64,000 bases of DNA from Prosopocoilus inquinatus (Eukaryota > Arthropoda > Insecta > Coleoptera > Lucanidae). The position numbers were made by a program, and so were the translations under genes. Under the pieces are notes generated by a model. It worked only from the letters and a program-made list of their open reading frames with translations. It was not told the origin of the DNA and ran no database searches. Below are positions 42,075-54,122 of this stretch, one piece after another (the stretch's first letter is position 1; each line of letters opens with the position of its first letter). The DNA lies in assembly GCA_036172665.1 (NCBI GenBank), contig CM069876.1:5332001-5396000 (forward strand), in the 5' to 3' direction.

Positions 42075-43110
42075 ACTTTCTGTTGGTGGAAAATTTGTAG
42101 TGGAAACGGAAACTTTTCTCCGTTGTAAGACCTTTATAAATAATGTGAATTGCAAATATGTAAAAATATACAGGCCGTTCCATTTAAAATCAGAAATTTG
42201 ATATTGCTTCCTGTGAAACCAGAAGTGCCAGTGCAACGTCTAAAAATTTAGCTTTTTATTTAATTTATCGATCCCAAATTTTATGTAATAAAATTTTATG
42301 TAAAAAGTAAAAATTTTAGAAGATTGAAGACATGGCGTGGACACCTGTATTAAGTATTGGACATGGGTTCATTAGACTTTTTTCTTATTTTGATCTCGAC
42401 TATCACCTGCCAAACGTTTTTTAGGTTTTTTTATTAACACCCTGTATAATGTAACTACTGCTGTTGCTTGGCTGTTATGAACAGACATTTACGGATGACA
42501 GACGATAATTAATAAAGTTCAGTCATAATTTCAGGTTGAAAAATATTGGTTCATGTTAGCCATACAGCTAAGGTAAAAAATGGAAAATGAATTTATTTTT
42601 AAAAAGTTAATTTATTTGTCATTCATAAATGACAGTTCCTAATTACAGCTACTCAGTAAATGTAAATGTACGTCAAGAAGTGTCCATTTTTTTCTGGCGG
42701 CGACAGTACAAAACATTTGCTGTAATTGTTATTTCATGATTTATTTAATTTTAAATAAACACATACGTCAAACTATTAACGCTAGACTCGCGCAGCAGTT
42801 ATAATAATTTGGTATCATAATTGGTACAGATCACGTACAGACTATAGAACTTCAAATTGTATTCCCCTCCTGGGTTGGGATTCTCCTCCACCTCCTAATT
42901 CATTTTTATGTTCAGAGACATCTGCCTCAACACTAGTGAACCTATGAATTTCATGTATTTTTAAGCAAAATCTGCCTTACCAGCAAAACGTTGCAGTTGG
43001 TTTTAATTTAAGCTAAATTTTCTACAAATTTTTCAGAAAATGGATATTTTCTTGAAAACTATTAAACGTAGACAGAAATAACTGATATTACTTATAGTTT
43101 ACATGTTTGC

Positions 43111-43262
43111 CTACGACGTGATCTATTTTATTTCTTCTGATTTCCTGTGATTATTTCATAAAATAATATTTTTTGTTGGTGTGTGTGACATCCGCTGATT
43201 TATTTATTTATTTTAAAATAATTTACACTTCCATTTCAGTTTAAAAATAGATCACGTCGTAG
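43111..43262. mobile_element. Short TIR element
   Basis: 152 bp with perfect 19-bp inverted ends CTACGACGTGATCTATTTT; AT-rich interior. Confidence 0.75.
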
Positions 43263-43389
43263 CTTATGCTTTGTGGAACGTATTACATCCGTTTTCAAGT
43301 CAAACTAGTGCCTAAATTTTGAAAAAATATCGAAGTTCTTTCCTCTTATTATTTACATGGGAAGGAATTCCCGCCATTTTGAAATGGAT

Positions 43390-44212
43390 CGTCCCCTTAA
43401 TGAGCTTTCATAAAAGGCCAAATGTTCTTGTCTAAACTGAAGAAATCGCGAGACAGCAATGAAATAGTCTTTTTCTTTCAACATTAACGTTATTTAGCCT
43501 TTCCATCCGGTTTTTCTGTTTCAGTTAGATGATCAATCAATGAATATGTTTTATTTTGTGTTCAAAGTAATTGAATATGTTCCTATGAAACTAATTCCTA
43601 CGTTCGTTTACGTTAAATATATTTAAATAACTTTATTAAAATAATTTAAAAAATAGAATTTAAAATTACGTTGCTGTTTGCTAGAAAATAGGAAAACAGT
43701 TGCCATGAATTTTTAATTGACAGAACAATTGTTTAGATTAGTGAGACACTACTTTTACAAATTTGCACTTCTTCTTGTGTTAACAAAATGGATTTTAATA
43801 ATGAAAAGTTACGTGACGTGACACAACTAATAGGAGAAAAAAACTAAAACTGTCTTTTGGCGTCAAGATTACAAGAAGTAAGAAGTATTTACAAGAAGCT
43901 GAAAAACAATTTGAATATTTAATATAAAAATTTCTAGATCCAATGGTTCCTTGTCATTCTTAATTTGTTCATTGTTTTCTGTTATTTTCTAATTTAACAC
44001 TTACTATTCTTAATTTGTACATTATTTTGTTATTTTTCAATTTATTTTAATTAAATGAACTAATATATGTTAATTTATCAACAAAATAAAACAGAAGGAC
44101 CGGTCGAAAAGGCTAAAAAACGTTAATATTGCAATTAAAAAAGTGATTAATTGCTGTTTCCCGATTTGTTCAGTTTGGATAAAAACATTTGGTGTTTCAT
44201 GAAAGCTCATTA
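43390..44212. mobile_element. Foldback MITE
   Basis: About 820 bp. The left arm 43390-43515 (CTTAATGAGCTTTCAT ... TTAACGTTATTTAGCCTTT) is mirrored at 44087-44212. No coding sequence. Confidence 0.65.
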
Positions 44213-44720
44213 AGACAGCATTTCACAAGAGTTTAGAAATACAGGGTGTTCCATTCGAAAATTTTGAAAAAAATTAAGTTTTTCAAAACTCAACACCCTG
44301 TACACATTTATAGATTGAATCTGTCGTGAAATTTCTGTAGATGAGATATTGTATTGACTACCTATAAAAATTCGTGACGAAATGTAAATAAATAATCAAA
44401 CTATAAGAGGTTAAAATAGAGCAATTTTTTATACACTATCATTAATATCTTAAAAAGTCTTAAATAAAACTTCCGAAATTTTTGGTTATTACCTACTCGT
44501 TATGCGTAGTTTCAAAATATGTAAAAATATACTGGGTGTTCCATTTAAAAAATATATAACTTTGGTACGTCCCTCTGTTACTGAACACCCTGTACAGCCA
44601 AAAATAATTTTAGAAAATAGATCTGACTGAGTTACACCTCAGCTCGTTTGAATTTATTTTCTACCTTGTAACTTTAGACGGTAGAGAAGATCGCGGCGCT
44701 CGATGAAGAACAACCTGTAT
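44190..44720 (-). repeat. Right arm of the long-range inverted repeat
   Basis: Inverted copy of 39890-40390, ending at the complement of the TCTTCTCTACCGTC block. A further block at 44793-44895 resembles 38540-38630. Confidence 0.75.
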
Positions 44721-45479
44721 ATACTTTCTGTGCCTTCAATTTTGTAAATCTGCAGAATCACAGCATAGTTACTGCTCTTCTAGATGTAGTGGCTCCGTTT
44801 AAAAAACTTGACTTTTCGACGGTTGAAATCAGTTTGAACAGAAGTTACTTTTTAACCACCCTGTAGATAATTAAGTTTAAAACTGGACAAACAGGTCAAA
44901 AATTAACATCATCATTATTTTTTTTATCAAAAATGAAGCCCAACTAATCTCGCAGTTAACACAGTCCAATCAAAAAAAAAAAATTAAAAAATCATCCCCC
45001 GCCGAAACAAAATGTTGAAACAAAGTGAATTTTTTTTTAAATAAAAAATATTAGGATTAAGCCTCCAAATCGTCGATATCCTTTTGTTTCTCGTTCATAA
45101 TATTCTTTTTTTTTGTTTCACTCCTCTCTTTTGTTTTCCGAGTGCTTCATTTGGTTGATTTCTAATTGTAGTAACAGCATTTTGTTTAAAAAAGTCAAAC
45201 AAATAATTTTTCCTTTCTGAAAATTATGTGAGTTTTCATACGGCAGAGCTTGTCCGCGTGCTAATAAACTACTCTGTATTTTTTCAAAAATTAAACACAG
45301 AGTCAATTTTTTCTACTAAAATAAGTAACAAAAGAAACTGTTTTAAAAATTAAAAACATAATAAAAAATTAAACCTATCTTGCAAAGTCTATCAACAACT
45401 ATTTAAATGGAAAATAACCTTTGCAAAAAGTTTCACACGACATTCTGTTTCTGTTTTCCGTTTCCCCAACCCAAATCAA

Positions 45480-45628
45480 AAAATAACTTTGTTTTTTCGA
45501 TTCGATTTCGTAAAAAAATGAAATCGATTCAATAAGAACGAGATGAAAAAATGATCGAAAAAGTAATCGATATTTTTAATTGAAAAAATCGATATTTTGA
45601 AAAATCGAGTTTTGAATCGGCATCCCTA
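45480..45628. repeat. Transposon terminus with AATCGAT subterminal repeats
   Basis: Repeated AATCGAT, TCGATT and TTTTTCGA units end at AATCGGCATCCCTAGA. The complement, TAGGGATGCCGATT, is a typical hAT-like terminus. The other end was not found. Confidence 0.4.
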
Positions 45629-45894
45629 GATTACGGCAGTCTCCCGAGGGTTAACGCGAAGGGTGAACGTAATTAATTAAGTCGGGCTCGCGAAGATGAT
45701 TAAAATGTGTAGTGGACATTTGATGAGGGCTATTCACGAAATATCAGCCTGGAGGAGGCGATGTTTTGTTGCGAGACAATATCGACCTTGAAATGGCGAT
45801 ATTTGGTAAAGTATTTCGTTGTTGACTTGGCGAAGTTTGTGGGGCTGTCAAGGTGACAGTGACCCAGGCTCTCGAGAGAGAGCAGGAGTAGGAT

Positions 45895-46375
45895 GTCGTC
45901 GGGGATCGGTCCACGGTCCAGTGGCGTAGCACTGTAGGGGACCGGCGAAATGGGAACGGTGCGCAGAGACGTCTCTATGTGACCTTTTATGTGTGGTTGA
46001 ACTTTCATGCATTATCGAGGATCGGTCCAGTGGCAGGGGAATTAGAAGGGTGATTTGTACATCAAAGATGAGGTAGATTACTGCAATTAAAAAGAATTGG
46101 ATAGCACTGTAGGGGACTGACGATGCGGGATTAAGATGTGGTTGAACTATCATGCATTGTCGGGGATCGGTTCAGTGGCGTAACACTGTAGGGGATCGAC
46201 GATGCTGGAGAAAGGTATGGTTAAATTGTCATGCATTGTCGGGGATCAGTCTAGTGGATGGAGTAACATTGAGGGAGATCGACGATGCTGGAAAAAGGTG
46301 TGGTTAAATTGTCAAGCATTGTTGTGGATCCGTCCAGTGGCGTAGCACTATAGGGAACCGACGATGCTGGAGAAT
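45895..46375 (+). repeat. Imperfect tandem repeat, unit about 85-120 bp
   Basis: Four to five diverged units of GGGGATCGGTCCAGTGGCG, then TAGCACTGTAGGGGACCGAC, GATGCTGGAGAAAGG, and GGTTAAATTGTCATGCATTG. GC-richer than its surroundings, with no consistent coding frame. Confidence 0.7.
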
Positions 46376-47068
46376 AGCTAGCTATTTACCTGACCTTGTG
46401 GATTGCATAGTGCTTCTCAAGAACGGTCATGACTTGGCGTTGGACTGTGGCCAGTGCTCGGCACTGTGGAAGTCAGTAGCGTCAAAATGATCCTGAAAGC
46501 TTATGCACAGGAGGCTAGGTATGCTAATTTCCTTCGAGGAGTAGGTTTTTATATCCACAGGTGAGTGTAATGGTTAATGCATGCGAAGATAAGGAGTCTG
46601 CGTGAGAGGATGGCTTGCCCATCGTCTAACATCACACTGTGAGGGAGCTACAGCTTCTAGATTCGCCGCTGGAGTGTGTGGGGCCGGGAAAACGGCCCCG
46701 GTAAGTGGAATGTTCCATTTTACTGAATAGATACTCGTAAAGGGTTACTTATAATTTGCATGGTCCTTATCGAATTGGAATGCGATGCTCGGAAGCTAAG
46801 ACGTATACCTTCTGCACATTTTGCGGTCAGGGAAGCGAGAGAGAAAGAAAAAAAGAACTTTGGGAATGAGAGACCTAATCAATGGTGAGTGAATGTTTAT
46901 TGTAACTCCGTCCTCTGATAGTATTGTTTGTCAATAATATTTAAACAAGAAGAAAAAGAGACAGCACCGCTACCCGATATCGATAAGCTGAAAGATCTCG
47001 AGATCTGGCCAGCAGGCGTTTTTTTGTGACTTGACTCAAACTTGAAACTTGAAACTCAGTTTTCGAAT
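46376..47068. other. Gene-free stretch
   Basis: Moderately GC-rich, with a purine-rich block near 46830-46870 and no recognisable gene. It may be the 5' part of the split CR1-like element that follows. Confidence 0.3.
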
Positions 47069-47370
47069 AATGAACTTTAATATCCAAAGCCTAACGAATA
47101 AAGTAGACAGTGTAAATAACCTCAGCTTTGACAATTACCGCGTATACAGTGCATTTAATCGCAGTTGCAAGATGTCTGTATACTCGGGAAAAATAATTGA
47201 AAATTAAAGTGTTAATTTGCGGTAACTGTAGCGAAAGAACATTTGAAATGTGCGTCGTGGAATGCCAACTATCTGCCAGTTTAAAAATCATTGTATGTCC
47301 AGTCTACAGATCCCCGGACTCTGATTTCGGAATTTTTGTGGACAGCCTAAACAGTAATATGGAGATATTA
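47069..47370 (+). pseudogene. CR1-like endonuclease fragment (5' half of split element)
   Basis: MNFNIQSLTNKVDSVNN is the usual APE start. After a frameshift come VVECQLSASLKIIVCPVYRS and FVDSLNSNMEIL. It ends exactly at a TACAGGGTGTTC terminus at 47371. The RT C-terminal end of the same type of element resumes at 51569, so the central RT is missing. Confidence 0.65.
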
Positions 47371-47645
47371 TACAGGGTGTTCTTTTACTGTGTGCAAATG
47401 TGTAACCTGTAATACATCACCATAAATGGCAACGATTAAACTTATATGCCCTTAACACAAGTTAATAGTTTCCGAGAAAAATGCGTTGGAAGATTTTCAC
47501 CTAACCCTAACTGTTGGCGTAGCTAACGACCGGATGGTACGCCACCTTGCCTGTGTGAATGACGACCCGAATATAGGTCAGTGTTTTACGATGTCGTAAA
47601 CGAACATCTGTTTGTTTCGTATGAGGCCTATTAATAGGTCATAAC

Positions 47646-49683
47646 TAGAGACCGGATTTATAAGTTTTTACAAGTTTTTTACGCTAACATACCTAAACTT
47701 GGCGTTTTGTATTTATATGTTTGTCGATTAGAGAAGCCCAAAAATGGTAGTTTTATTTCGCATATAACTTAATATTTTAGACTTTTAGCGCATATTTATT
47801 TATTTATCCATATATTGATATAAATAACATTATAATTCCATATACGGTCAATATTCAAGTCTGCAGCTTTTCCAAGAAGTAATTTATTCTCCTCAACGTC
47901 TGGCCACTTTATTTTACGATTTCCCGGAATGTGATTTTCTCGGAATCTGTAGCGACTCAGGCACTCGCACTTGCATTTTGCACTTATGTTTTGCATTTCA
48001 GTTTGAGATAAGAACTCCGTGAATGCGTGTGACTAGTGACTAGTGTATTTATCAACGCGAATTAGTTGTTATTTTCTTACTTAATTTAAAGACGAAATAA
48101 ATTCAGTGCTTATCCTTTCAAAATGCCGAAAGTAGCATCCTCTTGATCCGAGCTATTGAAAGAAAAATGGATTAAAGCATCTAAACATCTAACTACACAT
48201 GGAAAAGTTATTTTTTGCAACGTATGCTCAAAACAGGTAGATACCTTACAAATTCTCTTAAAAATCACATTTTCATTTTGACAATATTTTAAGGTGTCGT
48301 CAGACCAAAAGTACCAGATTGATCAACATTTGGCTACAAACCTCCATAAGGAATCGGAGAAAAGATGTGTGTCTAACTTTAGGCAGTCTTTTATTCAGAG
48401 TCAAACATTCCTTGGCATAAACTTGAGCAACCAAGTTTTCGAACTTTTTTGGAAAAACACTGCAATCGTCATATTCCAAATGAATCGACTTTGCGGAAAA
48501 ACTATCTAAGTGTATGCTACCAGCAACGGATGAAGAAAATAAGAGAGAAGCTTAACGACAACAATATTAATATAGTAGTTGATGAAACGACAGATGCCTG
48601 CGGTCGTTATGTAGCAAATATGTTAGCAGGAGTATTAAGCAACACAGTTGCACCAATATCTTATTTGGTAAATAGTGCAGTTTTGGAAAAAACAAATCAT
48701 TCAACGATCGCACGTTTTATTAACGACAGCTTGACACTTTTATATGCACCTAATAAAGTTAAATCGGAAAATATATTACTAATGGTGTCTGATGCAGCAG
48801 CCTACATGATAAAAGCAGGACAGGCTTTACAGGTGTTTTACCCAAATTTGATGCACTTCACTTGTATGGCTCACGCAATGAATAGGCTCGCTGAATTGGT
48901 GCGACTAGAATACCCAACAGTAAATAAGTTGATCAATAACGGAAAAAAGGCGTTTCTTAAAGCCCCACTGCGTATACAACACTATAAAGAATTAGCTGCT
49001 GACCTGACAATTAAAGGAAATTTTCTTAGAATTGGATGATTCCAATTCAGCGGCTTTAAGAATTTGTAAGGAATGCATGTCGAACACAAACATCGGGAAT
49101 CAATTAGCATTTATTAAGACTCATTTTTCGGTTTTAATATCCACCATTAAAAAGTTGGAATCATACCAGACGGCTCTATTAGATTCTTTTGAAGTGGTCG
49201 ATGATGCAATTGAAAGTGTAAAATCAATTCCAGGGGAGATAGGAGAGAAGTTAATGGCAAAATTAGACAAAGTTCTATTACGTAATCCTGACTACAATAA
49301 AATGAGGAAAATCTGTTTAGTTTTAAAAGGTCAAAGTGAAGAGGATTTGGACATGGACCCCAAAGATGTAGCATCCATGAAATTTGCGCCCATTACTTCA
49401 TGCGATGTCGAGCGTTCGTTTTCCTCTTATAAAAATATTTTGACAGACAGACAACAAAATTTTACCCCAAATAATTAAATCAACTGTTGATTATATTTTG
49501 TAATCCTACTATATAAGTGTTAAGTGTTAAAATTACTTATATGAAACAATTTATGTTTTTATTATTCTAAAGTATAAGTAAAATAAAATTTTTATCGCAT
49601 ATAATATCCATATTTTGATCTGTTTTAATCGCATAAAAAAAACTTATTTTCCACTTTTTTAGCACATATAAATCCGGTCTTTA
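47646..49683 (+). mobile_element. hAT transposon with 8-bp target duplication
   Basis: 2038 bp with inverted ends TAGAGACCGGATTTATA and TAAAGACCGGATTTATA (complement at right) and a perfect 8-bp duplication GTCATAAC (47638-47645, 49684-49691). The empty site is visible in copy 2 of the host element (GGTCGTAACAGTCGAAAC near 50510). Confidence 0.92.
48123..49478 (+). pseudogene. hAT transposase, broken
   Basis: The start MPKVASS is followed by TGA (48144-48146). A BED-type finger is partly visible (FCNVC ... HLATNLH). A frameshift near 48470 leads to the catalytic region (48449-49039: NIVVDETTD, MVSDAAAYM). A deletion of some 40 residues and a frame change lie near 49035. The C-terminal dimerisation part follows (49032-49478: FAPITSCDVERSFSSYKNIL). 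Related to, but clearly diverged from, the transposase at 58546-60048. Confidence 0.82.
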
Positions 49684-49691
49684 GTCATAAC

Positions 49692-50242
49692 AGTCGAAAC
49701 ATTTTAAACCGCTCACAAAGCGCTTGGATTAATTAAAACAAGTGCCACTTCGCTCAAAATAATTACAATTTTAGGTATTTTCAAATTTCCAGCTCAATTT
49801 TAAAACACCACAGTCATCCACAGGGTCAAGTGATTCGTGATAAGACCGAGAGAAACATGGCTAGGTACCTACTTTTCGTGTGTAAAAAAAAATTGTAATT
49901 GTGACTTAATCGTAAAATCCGGTGAATCCAACTTTCTTATTTCAGAGGAATATGGAGCTCCGTCGTATTGGCAAAAAAATATTTTTCAAATGCTTCTTGT
50001 AAAACGCATACGATTTATATGCTGCAAAAGAAGATCAGCACGTAATAATCAGGGAAAAGAGTTCGGCCCACTTAGTGTTGGATACTATTTAAACCGAATG
50101 TATAGTCGCGATCATCTTAACCGAGACCGCTGTAAGCTAACTGCGCCCTTATTGACGGAGGTAGTAATGGTTACAGACCTGTCAATCGGTCTCGATTAGC
50201 TCGATGGCGACCGTACCACTTATTCCTTCCGCGCCTTCGATG
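49692..50242. other. Element remainder and unassigned sequence
   Basis: 49692-49790 continues the TACAGGG element. 49840-50199 is an open frame of 120 codons (from MIRPRETWLG) with no recognised domain. Confidence 0.3.
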
Positions 50243-51568
50243 TACAGGGTGTTCTTTTACTGTATGCAAATATTTAAACCTGTAATACGTCACCATAAAT
50301 GGCAACGATTAAACTTATGTACCCTTAACATGAAGTTAATAGTTTTCGAGAAAAATGCATTGGAAGATTTTCACCAAACCGTTTGAGAACTGCTAGCATA
50401 GCTAACGGCTGGACGGTACGCCGCCTTGCCTGTGTCGCCCGAATGTAGGTCAGTGGTTTACGATGTCGTAAACGAACATCTGTTTGATTCGTATGAGGCC
50501 TATTAATAGGTCGTAACAGTCGAAACATTTTAAACGCGCTCACAGGGCGCCTGGATTAAATAAAACATGCGCCACTTCCCTCCAAGTAATTACAATTTTT
50601 AGCATTTGCAAATTATAAACCGACGATTATAATTACTGCAAAAAAAATGCGGATGAGTTAAATAATGACATCACTGTCATTCTTCGTTTCGGATATTTTA
50701 CCCTCACAAGTATTATTAAATAGATTAAGATTTCTTTAGTTTAATAAAGATATTTTAAAATAATGTTGTAATTTATCTACTGTTGGTATAGTTTAAAATC
50801 GGCCGCATTACGTAATCACACTAGGGAGAATAAAATATCTGTTAAAACTGATACGTGCTCACTACCAATATGACTGACATTAAATTTACAATTTCTATTA
50901 ATTCAATTATGAAATTCGGCCAAGCAAAGCATTTTTAACGCGCTTGCATTGCAAATTTCAAAATTTACAAATTGATTAGTATCTTAAAGTATTCTCGCAT
51001 GCATTCGATAAAGTCGCAGTTTCGCATTTCTTTTGATGCTTTTTATTACGGCAGTTTTTTTTGTGTTTTTTACAACGGCGGCCGCTGTAACGTGTTTAAG
51101 GTGGGGCAGTATTACATTATCGTTTTGCAGTTACGAAAAATTTGACAAACGAAGATAGATTTTTGATTCGTAAAAACGCATATTAAGATCGTAATGGCAT
51201 TTACAAATAACGAAAAAAGAAATATGTTACTCTTGTATGGGGAAGTCCGCGGAAACGCACATAGGGCCCGGACATTGTAATAAACGATATCAGTGATTTT
51301 TATTACGAAACGCTGAAGAATGAGTTTAAATGCGGGACTATTTTTATGATCGGCGCTATGTGCGGGCACACCCACTGACTACAGAGGAAGGCGTCAATGA
51401 CCTTGCTGAATGTTTCTCTGTAGCACATTTCAGCAGTTTCAAACAAGTGGAACCTCCGAATTTTTTTGGCTATGATTCGGTAACCACCCGAAAATACGCG
51501 CAGAAGGTAGCATTTCACGTACTTATACTCAGGTTTTTTATTTGCACATAGTAAAAGAACACCCTGTA
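50243..51568. mobile_element. TACAGGGTGTTC element, copy 2
   Basis: 1326 bp with inverted ends TACAGGGTGTTCTTTTACTG and the complement at 51549-51568 (AGTAAAAGAACACCCTGTA). No transposase is recognised. Its right edge abuts the resumed CR1-like reverse transcriptase. Confidence 0.7.
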
Positions 51569-52124
51569 TTACGGATTAATACAATCAGCAATAACGTACG
51601 GCATAATCTACTGGGGAAATGCCTACGGAACATCCCGTATATTCGCTGGGCAAAAAAAAGCGATTCGATGCGTAACTGGAACCTGTTCAAGATAGAGCCG
51701 CAAACCGCTTTTTAAAACCCTAAAAATATTAACGTGTCCATCACTTTATATTTATGCCCTGCTAGTTTACATAAAAACACAAAAGGTTTCTTTACAAAAA
51801 CGCTCAGACTTATCTTCCTATAACACGAGAAGCAAAGAGGATCTAGAAAGAGCATTTTCGAGACTATCCATAGGACAACAAAATCCGCAATACATTGGCA
51901 CCAAACTTTACAACAAGCTAAAAACTGTTGATGACAAATTCGACAGTTGCACGCTTAGTATCTTTAAGCAAAAGGTAAAGGAATACCTCACTTGCATTTG
52001 TTTTTATACAGTAGAAGAATTTCTTAATACATGAATCTGTTTATTGTATTGAGGAAACATGAATTGTATGACTATCTATGTAGCGAATCATATATTCATG
52101 TTAATAAAGTTATTATTATCCAGC
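51569..52124 (+). pseudogene. CR1-like reverse transcriptase C-terminus (3' half of split element)
   Basis: Frame with YGLIQSAITYGIIYWGNAYG, QKKAIRCVTG, one TAG, then YALLVYIKTQ, YNTRSKEDLE, GTKLYNKL, and a stop at 52032-52034. It ends with AATAAAGTTATTATTAT at about 52124. The wording matches the C-terminal region of the element at 13.1-16.2 kb (same clade). Confidence 0.75.
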
Positions 52125-52146
52125 TAACATAAAGTTTTAATACATT

Positions 52147-54095
52147 TTAAGCACGTCATATACAATAGTCGTATGTATCAAATAACTGCACTTCGTTAGT
52201 CAGTACTTAATATTTGTATTTAATTTAATGACGTATATCCGGTATACAGGCTGTCCATTTTTCGAGCCCAAGCATGGGGATCTCACTTATCTTAAGAGAT
52301 ACGAGGTCGGTTAAATTAGGCCGAAGTTGCGTATTTTCATGCTAATTAATATTGTGAAAAGCAATTTAAATTATTCCTTTTCGTTTTGAAGATATTGAGA
52401 GAAAACTAAAATTTTTCATTTTGGTTTTTACTTTTTTAAATCGAAAACCGGTAAAGCTATACATTTATAACTTACATATTATTAAGGCACTTTTTTACGT
52501 AGAATCTAAATCTGTCGTTACATTTACCCGAGCTGTCAAAATTGCAGAGATACGACTGTCAACTTTTTTTTCTTATGGGCGCCATATTGGATTTTCATAT
52601 TTCTAAATAAAAATTTTTCCTCCGATTCTAGCAATGTATCACATATTACGGTTGAGTTGACTTTTTGATCAAAATTTCTATTTTTTTATTTTTACAAAGA
52701 GCACTGTGGAAACAATAAAGATTTTGTCACTTAAGTGGCGCTATCTTAACCAACTGAAAATGCGGAAGAAATTCTGCACCTTAAAAATCACTTTTTCATC
52801 ACTCAATATTTATAATATTCTTATTGCAAACAACCCCCACTTTAAGTACAAAACAATTCTTCGGGTTTAACAAGACAAACTGCAGTCAATTTTACATACC
52901 ACACCAGGTGGAGAATTCTGAGAGAAACATCAGAATCGTCATTGGAAAATCCATATCCATAACCCCACAAAAAGCAGCTTAAACTTTGTAATTTTTTGTA
53001 TTATAAATTTGTGTTTTATTGTACCTATCCATCAGAAAATAGCCTGTGGGAAATAAATCTGGCCCTCTGCTGGCCAGCCGATGTCTCCGTTATTTCTTTT
53101 CAGAAAACATTTTAGTTAAACTATCAGCAACTCAGGCGTCATGAGAGAGCAAGCCATCTTGTTGAAATCAACTGTTTATTAATGTATTTCATAAGAAAAG
53201 TTTTTTTTACGAAAATTTAGGTGTCCGTCTTCAGACAATGAAGATTTTTATGTTCGCTGTGTTGCTTGAACAGCTACTCATCATTGATGACTTTGTATTT
53301 GGCTTGTCGGCATCGGATCATATCACAATTTGATGTAAATTTGTATTTCCTTCTAACTGGCTTCTTATAAATGTACAAAATTTTATTCGTCATTCATTGT
53401 CGCCGGGCAGAAGAAGATCCATTTTTTTTTCTTCATTTTTCATACCACTTAATGCGGTAGCTTTGAAAGAATTTGGTTCGTTGAGCTAGAAGGATTATTT
53501 TGCACTGAAAGCAGGAATTGTTTACAACTAAAATATTATGACTTTCCAGCTTTTAGAATTTTTTCCACGTTTTCAATTGATCTAACTAGCTAACTAACAA
53601 TTAAAAAATTGAAATTTCGGCCAAGAAGTCGAATCAACCATAATGTGTGATACATTGTTGGAATCGTAGAAAAAATCTTTATTTAGAAATATGAAAATCC
53701 AATATGGCGCCCATAAGAAGAAAAAAAGTTGACAGTCGTATTTCTGTAATTTTGACAGCTCGGTTAAATATAATGAGAGATTTAGATTCTACGTAAAAAA
53801 GTGCCTTAATAATCTGTAAATTATAAGTGTCTGGCTTTATCGGTTTTCGATTTAAAAAATAAAAACGAAAATGAAGAATTTTAGTTTTTTCTCAATATCT
53901 GAAAAACGAAAAGAAATAAATTAAATTGCTTTTCACATTATTAATTAGCATGAAAATACGCAACTTTGGCCTAATTTAATCGACCTCGTATCTCTTAAGA
54001 TAAGTGAGATCTCCATGCTTGGGCTTGAAAAATGGACAACCTGTATATAAATTCGTGCAGTATTGATACAGAGGTGTATTGCATATGACGTGCAG
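52147..54095. repeat. 2-kb imperfect palindrome with TACAGG core ends
   Basis: Left arm 52147-52665, right arm 53628-54095, loop about 960 bp. Within the arms TACAGGCTGTCCATTTTTC (52243) and its mirror (to 54050) are flanked by TA like a TIR element. The complementarity continues about 95 bp beyond those ends (GCACGTCATAT blocks at 52149 and 54084), so the inverted arrangement includes flanking DNA. Confidence 0.75.
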
Positions 54096-54122
54096 ATATT
54101 ATAAAAACGGGTAAACATTTGC

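Larger units (their letters stand above)
47371..49790. mobile_element. TACAGGGTGTTC element, copy 1, with nested hAT
   Basis: The left end is TACAGGGTGTTCTTTTACTG. The first 275 bp and the part after the hAT insertion (49692-49790) match copy 2 (50243-50620) closely. The right part diverges, and no right terminus of its own is found. Confidence 0.65.

Noticed and set aside
48294..48509. Separate 71-residue gene
   Set aside because: It is the finger-to-core segment of the broken hAT transposase, in a different frame because of a frameshift near 48470.
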